A stretch of 64,000 nucleotides of DNA from Nocardioides palaemonis (GTDB lineage Bacteria; Actinomycetota; Actinomycetes; Propionibacteriales; Nocardioidaceae): contig NZ_JAGVQR010000001.1 in assembly GCF_018275325.1 (NCBI RefSeq), positions 434,001 to 498,000 of the forward strand, in the 5' to 3' direction. The position numbers and the translations under genes are program-made. Of this stretch, positions 17,673 through 25,732 are shown in pieces. Position 1 is the first letter of the stretch, and each line of letters opens with the position of its first letter. The notes below the pieces were generated by a model. It was not told the origin of the DNA and searched no databases. It saw nothing but the letters and a program-made list of their open reading frames with translations.

Positions 17673-18098
17673 TCACAGCCACGCGTCGGCCCCGAGGTCG
17701 TAGCGGTCGCTGTCGCCCTCCTCCCGCAGCCAGGTCGGTACGCCGACCTCCCGGCCGCCTGCGGCGTCCCAGACCTCGGCCACCCAGTCACCGATCGCGT
17801 CCCTGACGTCCCCGTCGGAGCGGAACCGCTCCGGCAGGAAGTCGGGGTGGTCGGCGCCGATCCGGTCCGCCCACCCCGGCAGCAGGACGACGCCCTCACC
17901 CACCTCGTCGCCCACCACCGGCCGCACCAGGACGGCGTGGTCGAGCCCGTGCAGGTGCGCGAGCTCGAACGCCGTCGCGCCCGGGTGGTCGGCGTACGTC
18001 CGGCGCAGCGCCTCGACCGCCGGCGCGCGGTGGCGCTCGAGCTCGGGGCGGACGCGCGCGACGAGGTCCAGGCGCTCGGTGGCCTGCTGACGTTCCAC
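17673..18098 (-). CDS. Hypothetical protein
   Basis: A minus-strand gene of 141 residues from the GTG at 18098 (ERQQATERLDLVARVRPELE) to the stop at 17673, converging with the SDR gene. It contains an acidic, Trp-containing C-terminal half (DAIGDWVAEVWDAAG) and no membrane segment. Codon bias supports coding. A second GTG three codons upstream is possible. I do not recognise the family. Confidence 0.6.
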   Translation of the reverse strand: MERQQATERLDLVARVRPELERHRAPAVEALRRTYADHPGATAFELAHLHGLDHAVLVRPVVGDEVGEGVVLLPGWADRIGADHPDFLPERFRSDGDVRDAIGDWVAEVWDAAGGREVGVPTWLREEGDSDRYDLGADAWL

Positions 18099-18240
18099 GG
18101 CGCGCACACTAGTCGTCGCGCCAGGGACTGGTCTGGACCGAACGTCCTCAATTCGGATACAACGCCGCGTGCCGCACGCCCGGGCGGGAGGGTTCCGAGT
18201 ACGGGACGCACGGGGCCGAGCACGAGGTGGGGTGGACGCA

Positions 18241-19062
18241 GTGACGCAGGTGACCAACGCGGTGGCCGCGATGACGCGTCCGGATCAGGGACCGGACACG
18301 GACGGATCTCTCGGGGACGGTGACCTGGCGACGCTCGTACGTCGCTGGATGGCCGCCGGCACGCGCGTCCAGGAGCGCGTGCGCCGCGAAAGCTCCTTGC
18401 GCGTCGCGCCCACACCCGTCGAGACCGAGGAGCCGGCGGACGAGCCGGCGGTCGCGGTCGACGACGTGCTCGACGTGGCCCAGGGGGACGAGCGGGACGG
18501 GGACCCGGCAGGGGAACAGGGTGGGGGGGACGTCGCCCCGGCACAGCCGGTGGCGGCGACCCACCCCCGCCTCCCGCAGCGCCCGACCGGCGACGAGGCC
18601 GACCAGCCGCGTCGCGTGGCAGTGCTGATCGACGCGCGGCGGGTCTCCGCCGACGTGGCGAGCGGGCTGCTCGGCCGGCTGGCGCAGCGCGGCTCGGTCA
18701 ACGTGTGCCGTGCCTACGCCGACTGGAGCCGCGCCGAGCTCGGCGACTGGGCCGGCCGGATGCGGCGCGAGGGCCTGCACTCCTTCCACCACTTCACCGA
18801 CGAGGACGACCAGGCGCTCGTGGCGATGGCGATCGACGCCGTCGACATCGCCCGCGACGCCTCCGTCGACGAGGTCGTCCTCGCCGGCGACCTCACGTCG
18901 GCGCTGCCGCTGGTGCACCGCCTGCACGCCGCCGGGGTGCGCGTGGTGGTGGTCGGCGCGGGGCACACGCCCCACGACGTACGCGCGGCGTGCGACGAGT
19001 TCATCGACCACGCGAGCGTCGACGGCACCTGGGTCGCGCCGGTCGGTCGCCACCGGGCCTGA
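18241..19062 (+). CDS. NYN-domain (LabA/DUF88-like) protein
   Basis: A protein of about 273 residues. The N-terminal ~115 residues are acidic and low-complexity. The C-terminal ~160 residues form an NYN (PIN-like) domain: RRVAVLIDARRV gives the first Asp, FHHFTDEDDQALVAMAIDAV a middle acidic patch, and VDEVVLAGDLTSALPLV the next Asp. NYN domains are metal-dependent RNases in several families, but some are inactive. The start is uncertain (GTG 18241 or ATG 18271). It precedes hflX by about 80 bases. Confidence 0.75.
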   Translation: MTQVTNAVAAMTRPDQGPDTDGSLGDGDLATLVRRWMAAGTRVQERVRRESSLRVAPTPVETEEPADEPAVAVDDVLDVAQGDERDGDPAGEQGGGDVAPAQPVAATHPRLPQRPTGDEADQPRRVAVLIDARRVSADVASGLLGRLAQRGSVNVCRAYADWSRAELGDWAGRMRREGLHSFHHFTDEDDQALVAMAIDAVDIARDASVDEVVLAGDLTSALPLVHRLHAAGVRVVVVGAGHTPHDVRAACDEFIDHASVDGTWVAPVGRHRA

Positions 19063-19142
19063 GCGGCGCCCGTCGTCCCACGCGTCACTCTGGTCAAAGT
19101 CGTTCGCGCAGGTCAGGCGCGGCGACCTAGGCTGGTCGGCAT

Positions 19143-20669
19143 ATGACGAACGCACCTGACTTCAACCTCCGCGACGCCCTGGACGCCACCCGGGGCTGGG
19201 ACGCCGACTCGATCGAGCTCGACGACGACCTCCTCGAGGACGACGACGACTTCGAGTCGGGCTACGCCGAGGACACCGACTACGACGACGCCGACCCCGA
19301 GGAGCTCACGGTCGGCGCGCAGGAGCTGGCCGAGCGGCACGCCCTGCGCCGTGTGGCGAGCCTGCGCACCGAGCTCGAGGACATCACCGAGGTCGAGTAC
19401 CGCCAGCTGCGCCTGGAGAAGGTCGTGCTCGTCGGCGTGTGGACCGACGGGTCGGTGACCGACGCGGAGAACTCGATGGCCGAGCTCGCCGCGCTCGCCG
19501 AGACCGCCGGCTCCGAGGTCCTCGAGGCGGTCTTCCAGCGCCGGCAGAAGCCCGACCCCGCCACCTACATCGGCCGCGGCAAGGTCGAGGCGATCCGCGA
19601 GATCGTCCAGGCCACCGGCGCCGACACCGTCATCTGCGACGGCGAGCTCGCGCCCAGCCAGCTGCGCAACCTCGAGGACAAGATCAAGGTGAAGGTCGTC
19701 GACCGCACCGCGCTGATCCTCGACATCTTCGCCCAGCACGCGAAGTCCAAGGAGGGCCAGGCGCAGGTCGAGCTGGCGCAGCTGCAGTACATGAAGCAGC
19801 GCCTGCGCGGCTGGGGCGGCAACCTGTCGCGCCAGGCCGGTGGTCGCGCGGCCGGCGGTGACGGCATCGGTGGCCGCGGCCCCGGTGAGACCAAGATCGA
19901 GACCGACCGGCGCCGGATCAACACCAAGATCGCCAAGCTGCGCCGCGAGCTCAAGGAGATGCGCGGCACCCGCGAGGTCAAGCGCCAGTCGCGCCGCCGC
20001 AACCACATCCCCAGCGTCGCCATCGCCGGCTACACCAACGCCGGCAAGTCGTCGCTGCTCAACCGGCTGACCGACGCCGGCGTGCTGGTCGAGGACGCGC
20101 TGTTCGCGACCCTCGACCCCACCACGCGGCGTACGACGACCTCCGACGGCCGCGTCTACACGATGTCCGACACTGTCGGCTTCGTGCGCCACCTGCCGCA
20201 CGGGCTGATCGAGGCGTTCCGCTCGACGCTGGAGGAGGTCGCCGACTCCGACCTGCTGCTCCACGTCGTCGACGGCTCCCACCCCGACCCCGAGGGCCAG
20301 ATCGCCGCGGTGCGCGGCGTGCTCGCCGAGATCGGCGCCGACAAGGTGCCCGAGATCGTCGTGGTCAACAAGGTCGACGCCGCCGACCCGCTGGTCATCA
20401 GCCGGCTCCGGGCCCGCGAGCCGCACCTCGTCGTGGTCAGCGCGAAGACCGGCGAGGGCATCGACGAAGCCCTGAAGGTGGTCGAGTCCGAGCTGCCGCG
20501 CCCGCAGGTCGAGTTCGACGTGCTGCTGCCCTACGAGCGCGGCGACCTGGTCAACCGGATCCACCAGGAGGCCGAGATCGGCTCGATGGAGCACACCGGC
20601 GACGGCACCCTCGTCGTCGGCCGCGCCAACGCCGACCTCGCCGGCGAGCTGGCGGCGTACGCCCGCTGA
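19143..20669 (+). CDS. hflX: Ribosome-associated GTPase HflX
   Basis: A 508-residue GTPase of the Obg-HflX superfamily that acts on 50S or stalled 70S ribosomes. An acidic N-terminal extension (about 1-60) precedes the HflX N-domain (PATYIGRGKVEAIREIV) and a coiled-coil linker with the glycine-rich GGDGIGGRGPGETKIE. The G domain follows, with G1 AGYTNAGKSSL, switch region TRRTTTSDG, G3 DTVGF and G4 NKVD. The ATG at 19143 fits the start of conservation. Tandem terminator hairpins follow. Confidence 0.95.
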   Translation: MTNAPDFNLRDALDATRGWDADSIELDDDLLEDDDDFESGYAEDTDYDDADPEELTVGAQELAERHALRRVASLRTELEDITEVEYRQLRLEKVVLVGVWTDGSVTDAENSMAELAALAETAGSEVLEAVFQRRQKPDPATYIGRGKVEAIREIVQATGADTVICDGELAPSQLRNLEDKIKVKVVDRTALILDIFAQHAKSKEGQAQVELAQLQYMKQRLRGWGGNLSRQAGGRAAGGDGIGGRGPGETKIETDRRRINTKIAKLRRELKEMRGTREVKRQSRRRNHIPSVAIAGYTNAGKSSLLNRLTDAGVLVEDALFATLDPTTRRTTTSDGRVYTMSDTVGFVRHLPHGLIEAFRSTLEEVADSDLLLHVVDGSHPDPEGQIAAVRGVLAEIGADKVPEIVVVNKVDAADPLVISRLRAREPHLVVVSAKTGEGIDEALKVVESELPRPQVEFDVLLPYERGDLVNRIHQEAEIGSMEHTGDGTLVVGRANADLAGELAAYAR

Positions 20670-20686
20670 GGGCTGATCCAGCCTAT

Positions 20687-20792
20687 TTCAGCGATCCCCG
20701 GCTGACCGGGGATCACTGAACATGTCAGGCGTTGCACGGGCCGACAAGTTCAGCGATCCCCGGCTGACCGGGGATCGCTGAACATGTCAGGC
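20687..20792. terminator. Tandem duplicated terminator hairpins
   Basis: Two copies of a 44-base unit (20687-20730 and 20749-20792) each contain a hairpin built on TTCAGCGATCCCCGG / CCGGGGATCRCTGAA. The second copy is a perfect 15-bp stem and the first differs at one base. They lie between convergent hflX and the carboxypeptidase gene, so they probably stop transcription from both sides. Confidence 0.85.
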
Positions 20793-20821
20793 TCTCGCTG
20801 AAATGCCGCCGCCGGGCGGAA

Positions 20822-22984
20822 TCAGCGCTTGTAGCTCGCCCGCCTGCAGAGGTCACCGACGCCCGTGACCTGGCCGCGGTCGACGACCACCTCGCGGGTG
20901 CCGAAGACCTTGCCGCGGTTGTTGGTGCACGAGACCAGCCAGGCCTCCTTCACGCCGGTGTCGATCGGCGGGTCGGGGCTCTCGAAGGTCACCTGGCCCG
21001 ACCAGTCGTGCGCCGCGTCGCCGCCGGCGTAGTTGTCGGCGACGAGGGTGTACGTCCCGGGCGCGGGGTCGGGCACCCGGATCACCTCCGGGTTCGACAG
21101 GGTCGCGCCCGAGCCGACCGGCGAGCCGTCGGGACCGAGCAGCGTGAAGTCCCAGTCGTAGGCCTCCGCGTCGTCCGAGGGCCACGACACCGACACGTCG
21201 AGGGACCCGTTGTCGGCCTCGGGCAGCCCCGACACCTCGAAGGTCGTCGACTCGCTCGACCCGACGGCCGGGACGCCCTCCGGGTTGGTCAGCGTGACCG
21301 CGGCCTGCGGCGGCGCCTCCGGGTAGCGGCCGTACCGGCCGGCGACCAGCGGCCGCGTCGACGGGTTGACGTCGAGGGTGAAGCGGCCGCCGCGGTCGGT
21401 GGCGTAGGTGTTGACGAGCGTGTCCTCGTAGAGGATCGGGTCACCCACGGTGCCGTCGGCCTGGATCACCGGCGACGTCGGCGACACGGTGCGCCGCGAC
21501 ACGGTGATCGTGCGCCCGGCGGGAGCCGTACCGCGGATCCGCGCGTGCTGCGTGTCGTCGGCCGCCGTCTCCGCGGCGATCCAGTACGCCTCGCGGTTGC
21601 CGCCGAGCCCGGCGCTGTTCGCCGGCGCCTCGCCGAGGTACTCACCGACAACGGCCTCCTCGTAGGCCGGGTGGAAGCCCTCGTCGCCGATCTCGATGGT
21701 GTAGCCGTAGCCGCCGGTGATCCAGTAGCTCCAGTCCTCGGTGGAGCCCGAGGTGTCGTAGAGCTGGTAGGACGCCTGGCTGGTGTAGGCGTTCTGCGCC
21801 GCCATCGCGTCGCCGAGCGCCTTGAGCTGCGGCTCGTCGGGCGCCTTGCCGGTGGCCGCGATGGCCGGCGGGCGCAGCACCAGGTTGGCGTAGGTGTGGT
21901 TGGAAATCATCACGGTCACCGCGCGCTGGGAGATGAGCTTGCGGACCGCGTCCGACTCCGGCTCGCTGCCGGGCCCGTCGCCGCGGTAGGTGTCGCTCGA
22001 CCAGGTCGGGCTGGCGCCGCCGCCGCCCCAGAAGCCGGGGTAGTTGCGGTTGAGGTCGGTGCCGCGCAGCCGGCCGGCCGGGTTGTCGTCGCAGGTGCCG
22101 CCGAGGTACGCCGCCGGGGTCGCGGCCGAGATCGAGCAGTTCTTGCGCTTCATCTCGTAGTCGAAGGTGCTGAAGTCGCCCAGCGGCGCGGCCTCGCGCG
22201 AGATCCGGAAGCCGTCGACGTTGACCACCGGCACCACGATCACGCGCGACGTCGACAGCACCCGCCGTGCCCGCTGCCGCTCGGCGCGGTCGCCGGAGTA
22301 GTAGGACTGGAGCAGGTCGAAGGCGAACTCCATGGTGTGCTCGGCGCTCGGCCACTCGCGGGCGTGGTGGGCACCCATCAGCAGGAAGACCGGCTTGCCG
22401 TCGCGCACGTCGCGGGCGTCGACGCTGATCTCGAGGCCGCGGATCGGCTCGCCGAGGACGGTCCGGTTCTCCAGCGTGAGCGGCTTGGTGAGCGTGGGGT
22501 AGAGCCGCGCCAGCCGGTTCATGTCGCGGAGGTAGTCGTCGTAGGTGCGGTAGGACGTACGGCCGCTGGGCAGCGCCGAACGGGTCGTCGAGGCGGCGTA
22601 CGCCCGGTCCTTGCGCCGGTTGGCCTCGGTCAGCGCCTCGAGGTCGGGGACCGTCACCTTCCAGGTGAAGCCGGCGTCGCGGAGCGTCTGGGCGTCCTGC
22701 GCGTCGTGCAGGACCACCTCGATGCCGCGCTGGTCGGCGTGCTCGGTGACATCGAGGCCGAGGTCGATGACCTCGTTGCGGTCGGCGACCTCCGGCGCCT
22801 TCACCATCACCACCTGGGTGGGGTCGTCGGACGAGGCCCGCGCGACCTCGCGCGCGCCGTCGTCGGGCGCGGCGCTGCCCGTGCTGCCCACCGCCACCCC
22901 CGCGCCGGCGGTGAGCCCGGCGGCGACCAGCGCCGTGACGGCGGCCAGCCGGGTCGATCTGGACGTGCTCCTGCGTGTGCTCAT
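20822..22984 (-). CDS. Secreted M14-family zinc carboxypeptidase
   Basis: A 720-residue exported metallocarboxypeptidase. The signal peptide spans about residues 1-38. A propeptide-like region with VDL-rich repeats leads to the catalytic domain (about 140-500). Zinc ligands lie in AHHAREW (His207, Glu210), with a later His in HTYANL. The catalytic Glu is in YGYTIEIGDEGF. A C-terminal beta-sandwich pre-peptidase-type domain (about 590-690, LPEADNGSLDVSVSWPSDD) follows. The ATG at 22984 opens the signal peptide; the longer frame upstream is non-coding. It resembles Streptomyces/Thermoactinomyces carboxypeptidase T. Confidence 0.9.
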   Translation of the reverse strand: MSTRRSTSRSTRLAAVTALVAAGLTAGAGVAVGSTGSAAPDDGAREVARASSDDPTQVVMVKAPEVADRNEVIDLGLDVTEHADQRGIEVVLHDAQDAQTLRDAGFTWKVTVPDLEALTEANRRKDRAYAASTTRSALPSGRTSYRTYDDYLRDMNRLARLYPTLTKPLTLENRTVLGEPIRGLEISVDARDVRDGKPVFLLMGAHHAREWPSAEHTMEFAFDLLQSYYSGDRAERQRARRVLSTSRVIVVPVVNVDGFRISREAAPLGDFSTFDYEMKRKNCSISAATPAAYLGGTCDDNPAGRLRGTDLNRNYPGFWGGGGASPTWSSDTYRGDGPGSEPESDAVRKLISQRAVTVMISNHTYANLVLRPPAIAATGKAPDEPQLKALGDAMAAQNAYTSQASYQLYDTSGSTEDWSYWITGGYGYTIEIGDEGFHPAYEEAVVGEYLGEAPANSAGLGGNREAYWIAAETAADDTQHARIRGTAPAGRTITVSRRTVSPTSPVIQADGTVGDPILYEDTLVNTYATDRGGRFTLDVNPSTRPLVAGRYGRYPEAPPQAAVTLTNPEGVPAVGSSESTTFEVSGLPEADNGSLDVSVSWPSDDAEAYDWDFTLLGPDGSPVGSGATLSNPEVIRVPDPAPGTYTLVADNYAGGDAAHDWSGQVTFESPDPPIDTGVKEAWLVSCTNNRGKVFGTREVVVDRGQVTGVGDLCRRASYKR

Positions 22985-23147
22985 GTGCCCTCCCGAGAGC
23001 GCGACCGCGGGTCGGCCGCAGATCCGTCCACACAACACCCGCCCGCGCGCGATGTCGAGGGTCCGGAACCAACTGGCCCGGTCGGCCGTTGAACGCTTCC
23101 GTGCCCTGATTCGGGGCAACGGAGTCTCGTGGTGGAGGATGTCGCGC

Positions 23148-25439
23148 ATGTCACGTGGTGTGTGGATCCGCTTCGTCCTCGTGCTCGGCCTGCTGGCCGG
23201 GTGCGTGGCGCTGGCGATCAACGTCAAGCCCAATCTCGGTCTCGACCTGAAGGGCGGCGCGCAGTTCGTCTTCCAGGCGGAGGGCACCGACCAGACCCCG
23301 GCGACCTCGGAGAACGTCGACAAGACGCTCAGCGTGCTCCGCGGCCGCGTCGACGCGCTCGGCGTCGCGGAGTCGACGCTGGTGCGCCAGGGCGAGAACC
23401 GGATCCTCGTCGAGCTGCCCGGTGTCACCTCCGACAAGGAGGCGCAGGACGCCGAGGACAAGATCGGCCAGACCGCCAAGCTGACCATCCACGAGGTCCT
23501 CAAGACCACCGAGCCGGACGCCAAGCCCGACAAGAAGGGCGACCAGGTCCTGCCGTCCGACCAGGGCGACACCCTCGAGATCGGTCCCACGGTCATCCCC
23601 GGCGACGAGATCACCTCCGCCGCGGCCGAGCAGCCGCAGCAGAGCGTCGAGTGGGTCGTCTCCATCGACTTCAACGGCAAGGGCGGCAACACCTGGGCCG
23701 ACATCACCGGCAAGGCCGCCTGCAACCCGTCCGGCGACCCGAAGCGCCGCATCGCGATCGTGCTCGACGGTGAGATCATCTCCTCGCCCGAGGTGCAGAC
23801 CTCCGTCGGCTGCGACGTTGGCATCCGCGGCGGCGGCACCCAGATCACCGGCAACTACACGGTGAGCCAGGCCAAGGACCTCGCCGCGCTGATCGAGGGC
23901 GGATCGCTGCCGCTGGAGCTCAAGGCGATCTCCGACCGCCTCGTCGGCCCGTCGCTCGGCGCCGCGGCGATCGACGCCTCGGTCGAGGCCGGCATCATCG
24001 GCATCATCCTGACCGGCCTGTTCATCATCGTCGTCTACCGGCTCGTGGGCTTCGCCGCGACCATCGCGCTCGCGTCCTACGCCCTGCTCGCCTACGCGAT
24101 GCTCGTCGGGCTCGGGTCCACGCTGACCCTGCCCGGCCTCGCCGGCTTCGTGCTCGCGATCGGCATGGCGATCGACGCCAACGTGCTGGTCTTCGAGAGA
24201 GCGAGGGAGGAGTACGCCGCGTACCCCTCCGCCGGTCTGCGGCGGGCGCTCGCGGTCGGCTTCAACAAGGCGTGGAGCGCGATCATCGACTCCAACGTCA
24301 CCACCCTGCTGGCCGCGGGCCTGCTCTTCTTCCTCGGCTCCGGCCCGATCAAGGGCTTCGGCGTCACGCTGACCATCGGTGTCGTCGCCTCGATGGTCTC
24401 GGCGCTGATCATCGCCCGGGTGCTCTGCGACCTCGCCGTCGCCAACCGCCCGGTGTCGCGCCGCCCGGCCGTCAGCGGTCTCGGCAACATCGGCCGCGTC
24501 CGGACCTGGCTCGACCGCAAGAACCCCGACCTGATGAAGCGGCGCAGGACCTGGGTCAGCATCTCGGCAGCGGCGCTCGTCCTGTCGGTCGTCGGCATCG
24601 CGACCCAGGGCCTGCAGCTCGGTGTCGAGTTCACCGGTGGCCGCCAGCTCGACTACTCGCTGAGCAAGGACGTCACCATCGACCAGGCCCGCGCCGCCGT
24701 CTCCGACGCAGGGTTCCCCGAGGCGGTCGTGCAGACCGCCGACACCGGCGACACCGCCTTCACTGTGCGGACGGGCAGCATCACCAACGACGAGGAGCAG
24801 CAGATCGAGGCGGAGCTCGCCAAGGTCGGCGGCGACGTCACCAAGGTCGACGACCAGACGATCGGGTCCTCGCTCGGCAAGGAGCTGCGCAACAACGCGC
24901 TCATCGCCTTCGGGCTCGCGTTCCTCGCCCAGCTGCTCTACCTCGCGATCCGGTTCAAGTGGACCTTCGGCGTCTCGGCGGTGGTCTCGATGGCCCACGA
25001 CGTGATCCTCGTCGTCGGCCTCTTCGCCTGGCTCCACAAGCCGATCGACGGCATCTTCCTCGCCGCGGCGATGACCATCGTCGGCCTCTCGGTCAACGAC
25101 ACCGTCGTCGTCTTCGACCGCATCCGCGAGCGCTGGTGGGGCTCCAAGCCCGAGGAGAAGTTCGACGACATCGCCAACAAGGCCTGCGTCGAGACCGTGC
25201 CCCGCACGGTCAACACCGGCCTCGGCGCGATGTTCATCCTCGCCGCGCTCGCCGTCCTCGGCGGCGACTCGCTGCAGGACTTCGCGATCGCGCTGCTCGT
25301 CGGCCTGATCGTCGGCACGTACTCGTCGGTCTTCCTCGCCACCCCGCTGCTCACCTACTTCCACGAGAGGTTCCCGATGAGCCGGGTCAAGAAGGAGAAG
25401 GTCGTCCGCGCACCGGAGGACTCCGGCGCGGTCGTCTGA
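23148..25439 (+). CDS. SecDF-type protein translocase accessory subunit (fused)
   Basis: A 763-residue RND-family membrane protein with SecD and SecF halves fused. The SecD half begins with a membrane helix (RFVLVLGLLAGCVALAI), then NLGLDLKGGAQF and a periplasmic region, then five helices including GFVLAIGMAIDANVLVFERAREE. The SecF half carries GVEFTGGRQLDYSL and the paired motif GLSVNDTVVVFDRIRER. The conserved Asp residues of the proton path are present. It uses proton motive force to aid Sec export. The ATG at 23148 has GGAGG nine bases upstream; an ATG at 23139 is the alternative. Confidence 0.9.
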   Translation: MSRGVWIRFVLVLGLLAGCVALAINVKPNLGLDLKGGAQFVFQAEGTDQTPATSENVDKTLSVLRGRVDALGVAESTLVRQGENRILVELPGVTSDKEAQDAEDKIGQTAKLTIHEVLKTTEPDAKPDKKGDQVLPSDQGDTLEIGPTVIPGDEITSAAAEQPQQSVEWVVSIDFNGKGGNTWADITGKAACNPSGDPKRRIAIVLDGEIISSPEVQTSVGCDVGIRGGGTQITGNYTVSQAKDLAALIEGGSLPLELKAISDRLVGPSLGAAAIDASVEAGIIGIILTGLFIIVVYRLVGFAATIALASYALLAYAMLVGLGSTLTLPGLAGFVLAIGMAIDANVLVFERAREEYAAYPSAGLRRALAVGFNKAWSAIIDSNVTTLLAAGLLFFLGSGPIKGFGVTLTIGVVASMVSALIIARVLCDLAVANRPVSRRPAVSGLGNIGRVRTWLDRKNPDLMKRRRTWVSISAAALVLSVVGIATQGLQLGVEFTGGRQLDYSLSKDVTIDQARAAVSDAGFPEAVVQTADTGDTAFTVRTGSITNDEEQQIEAELAKVGGDVTKVDDQTIGSSLGKELRNNALIAFGLAFLAQLLYLAIRFKWTFGVSAVVSMAHDVILVVGLFAWLHKPIDGIFLAAAMTIVGLSVNDTVVVFDRIRERWWGSKPEEKFDDIANKACVETVPRTVNTGLGAMFILAALAVLGGDSLQDFAIALLVGLIVGTYSSVFLATPLLTYFHERFPMSRVKKEKVVRAPEDSGAVV

Positions 25440-25532
25440 CCTCGCCCCGCCCCACCCGACGAAGCCCCCGCCCCGGCGGGCGCCTCGTCGCGTCCAGACC
25501 CCGCTCTTGCCGTGACGGCGTACGCTCGCCGC

Positions 25533-25661
25533 ATGCTGTGGTTCCTCGTCATCGTCGTCCTGGGCGTCGTCGCGTGGCGCTACCGGGTCAAGCTCCTCGC
25601 CCGGATCCTCGGCCAGCCCGAGCGCCGCATCGAGCGCCAGATCGGCCGCAAGAAGCCCTGA
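25533..25661 (+). CDS. 42-residue membrane micropeptide
   Basis: A very short gene from the ATG at 25533 to the TGA at 25661, reading MLWFLVIVVLGVVAWRYRVK, then a basic amphipathic tail with two RRIERQIGR-like turns. One N-terminal membrane helix is followed by a strongly cationic cytoplasmic tail. It lies between secDF and the dinG-type gene, with GC-biased third positions. I do not recognise a named family. Association with a membrane complex or membrane surface is inferred. Confidence 0.55.
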   Translation: MLWFLVIVVLGVVAWRYRVKLLARILGQPERRIERQIGRKKP

Positions 25662-25732
25662 CCCGCACCCGTCCGCGGCGCGTTGTGGATGGCGTACGCC
25701 GCGGTGTCGGGGGCGCCCCGTAGGGTTCTCTG

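Noticed and set aside
20749..20792. Possible CRISPR repeats (two near-identical units)
   Set aside because: Only two units separated by 18 bases, each a strong hairpin between convergent genes, with no cas genes nearby. A terminator duplication is the better reading.
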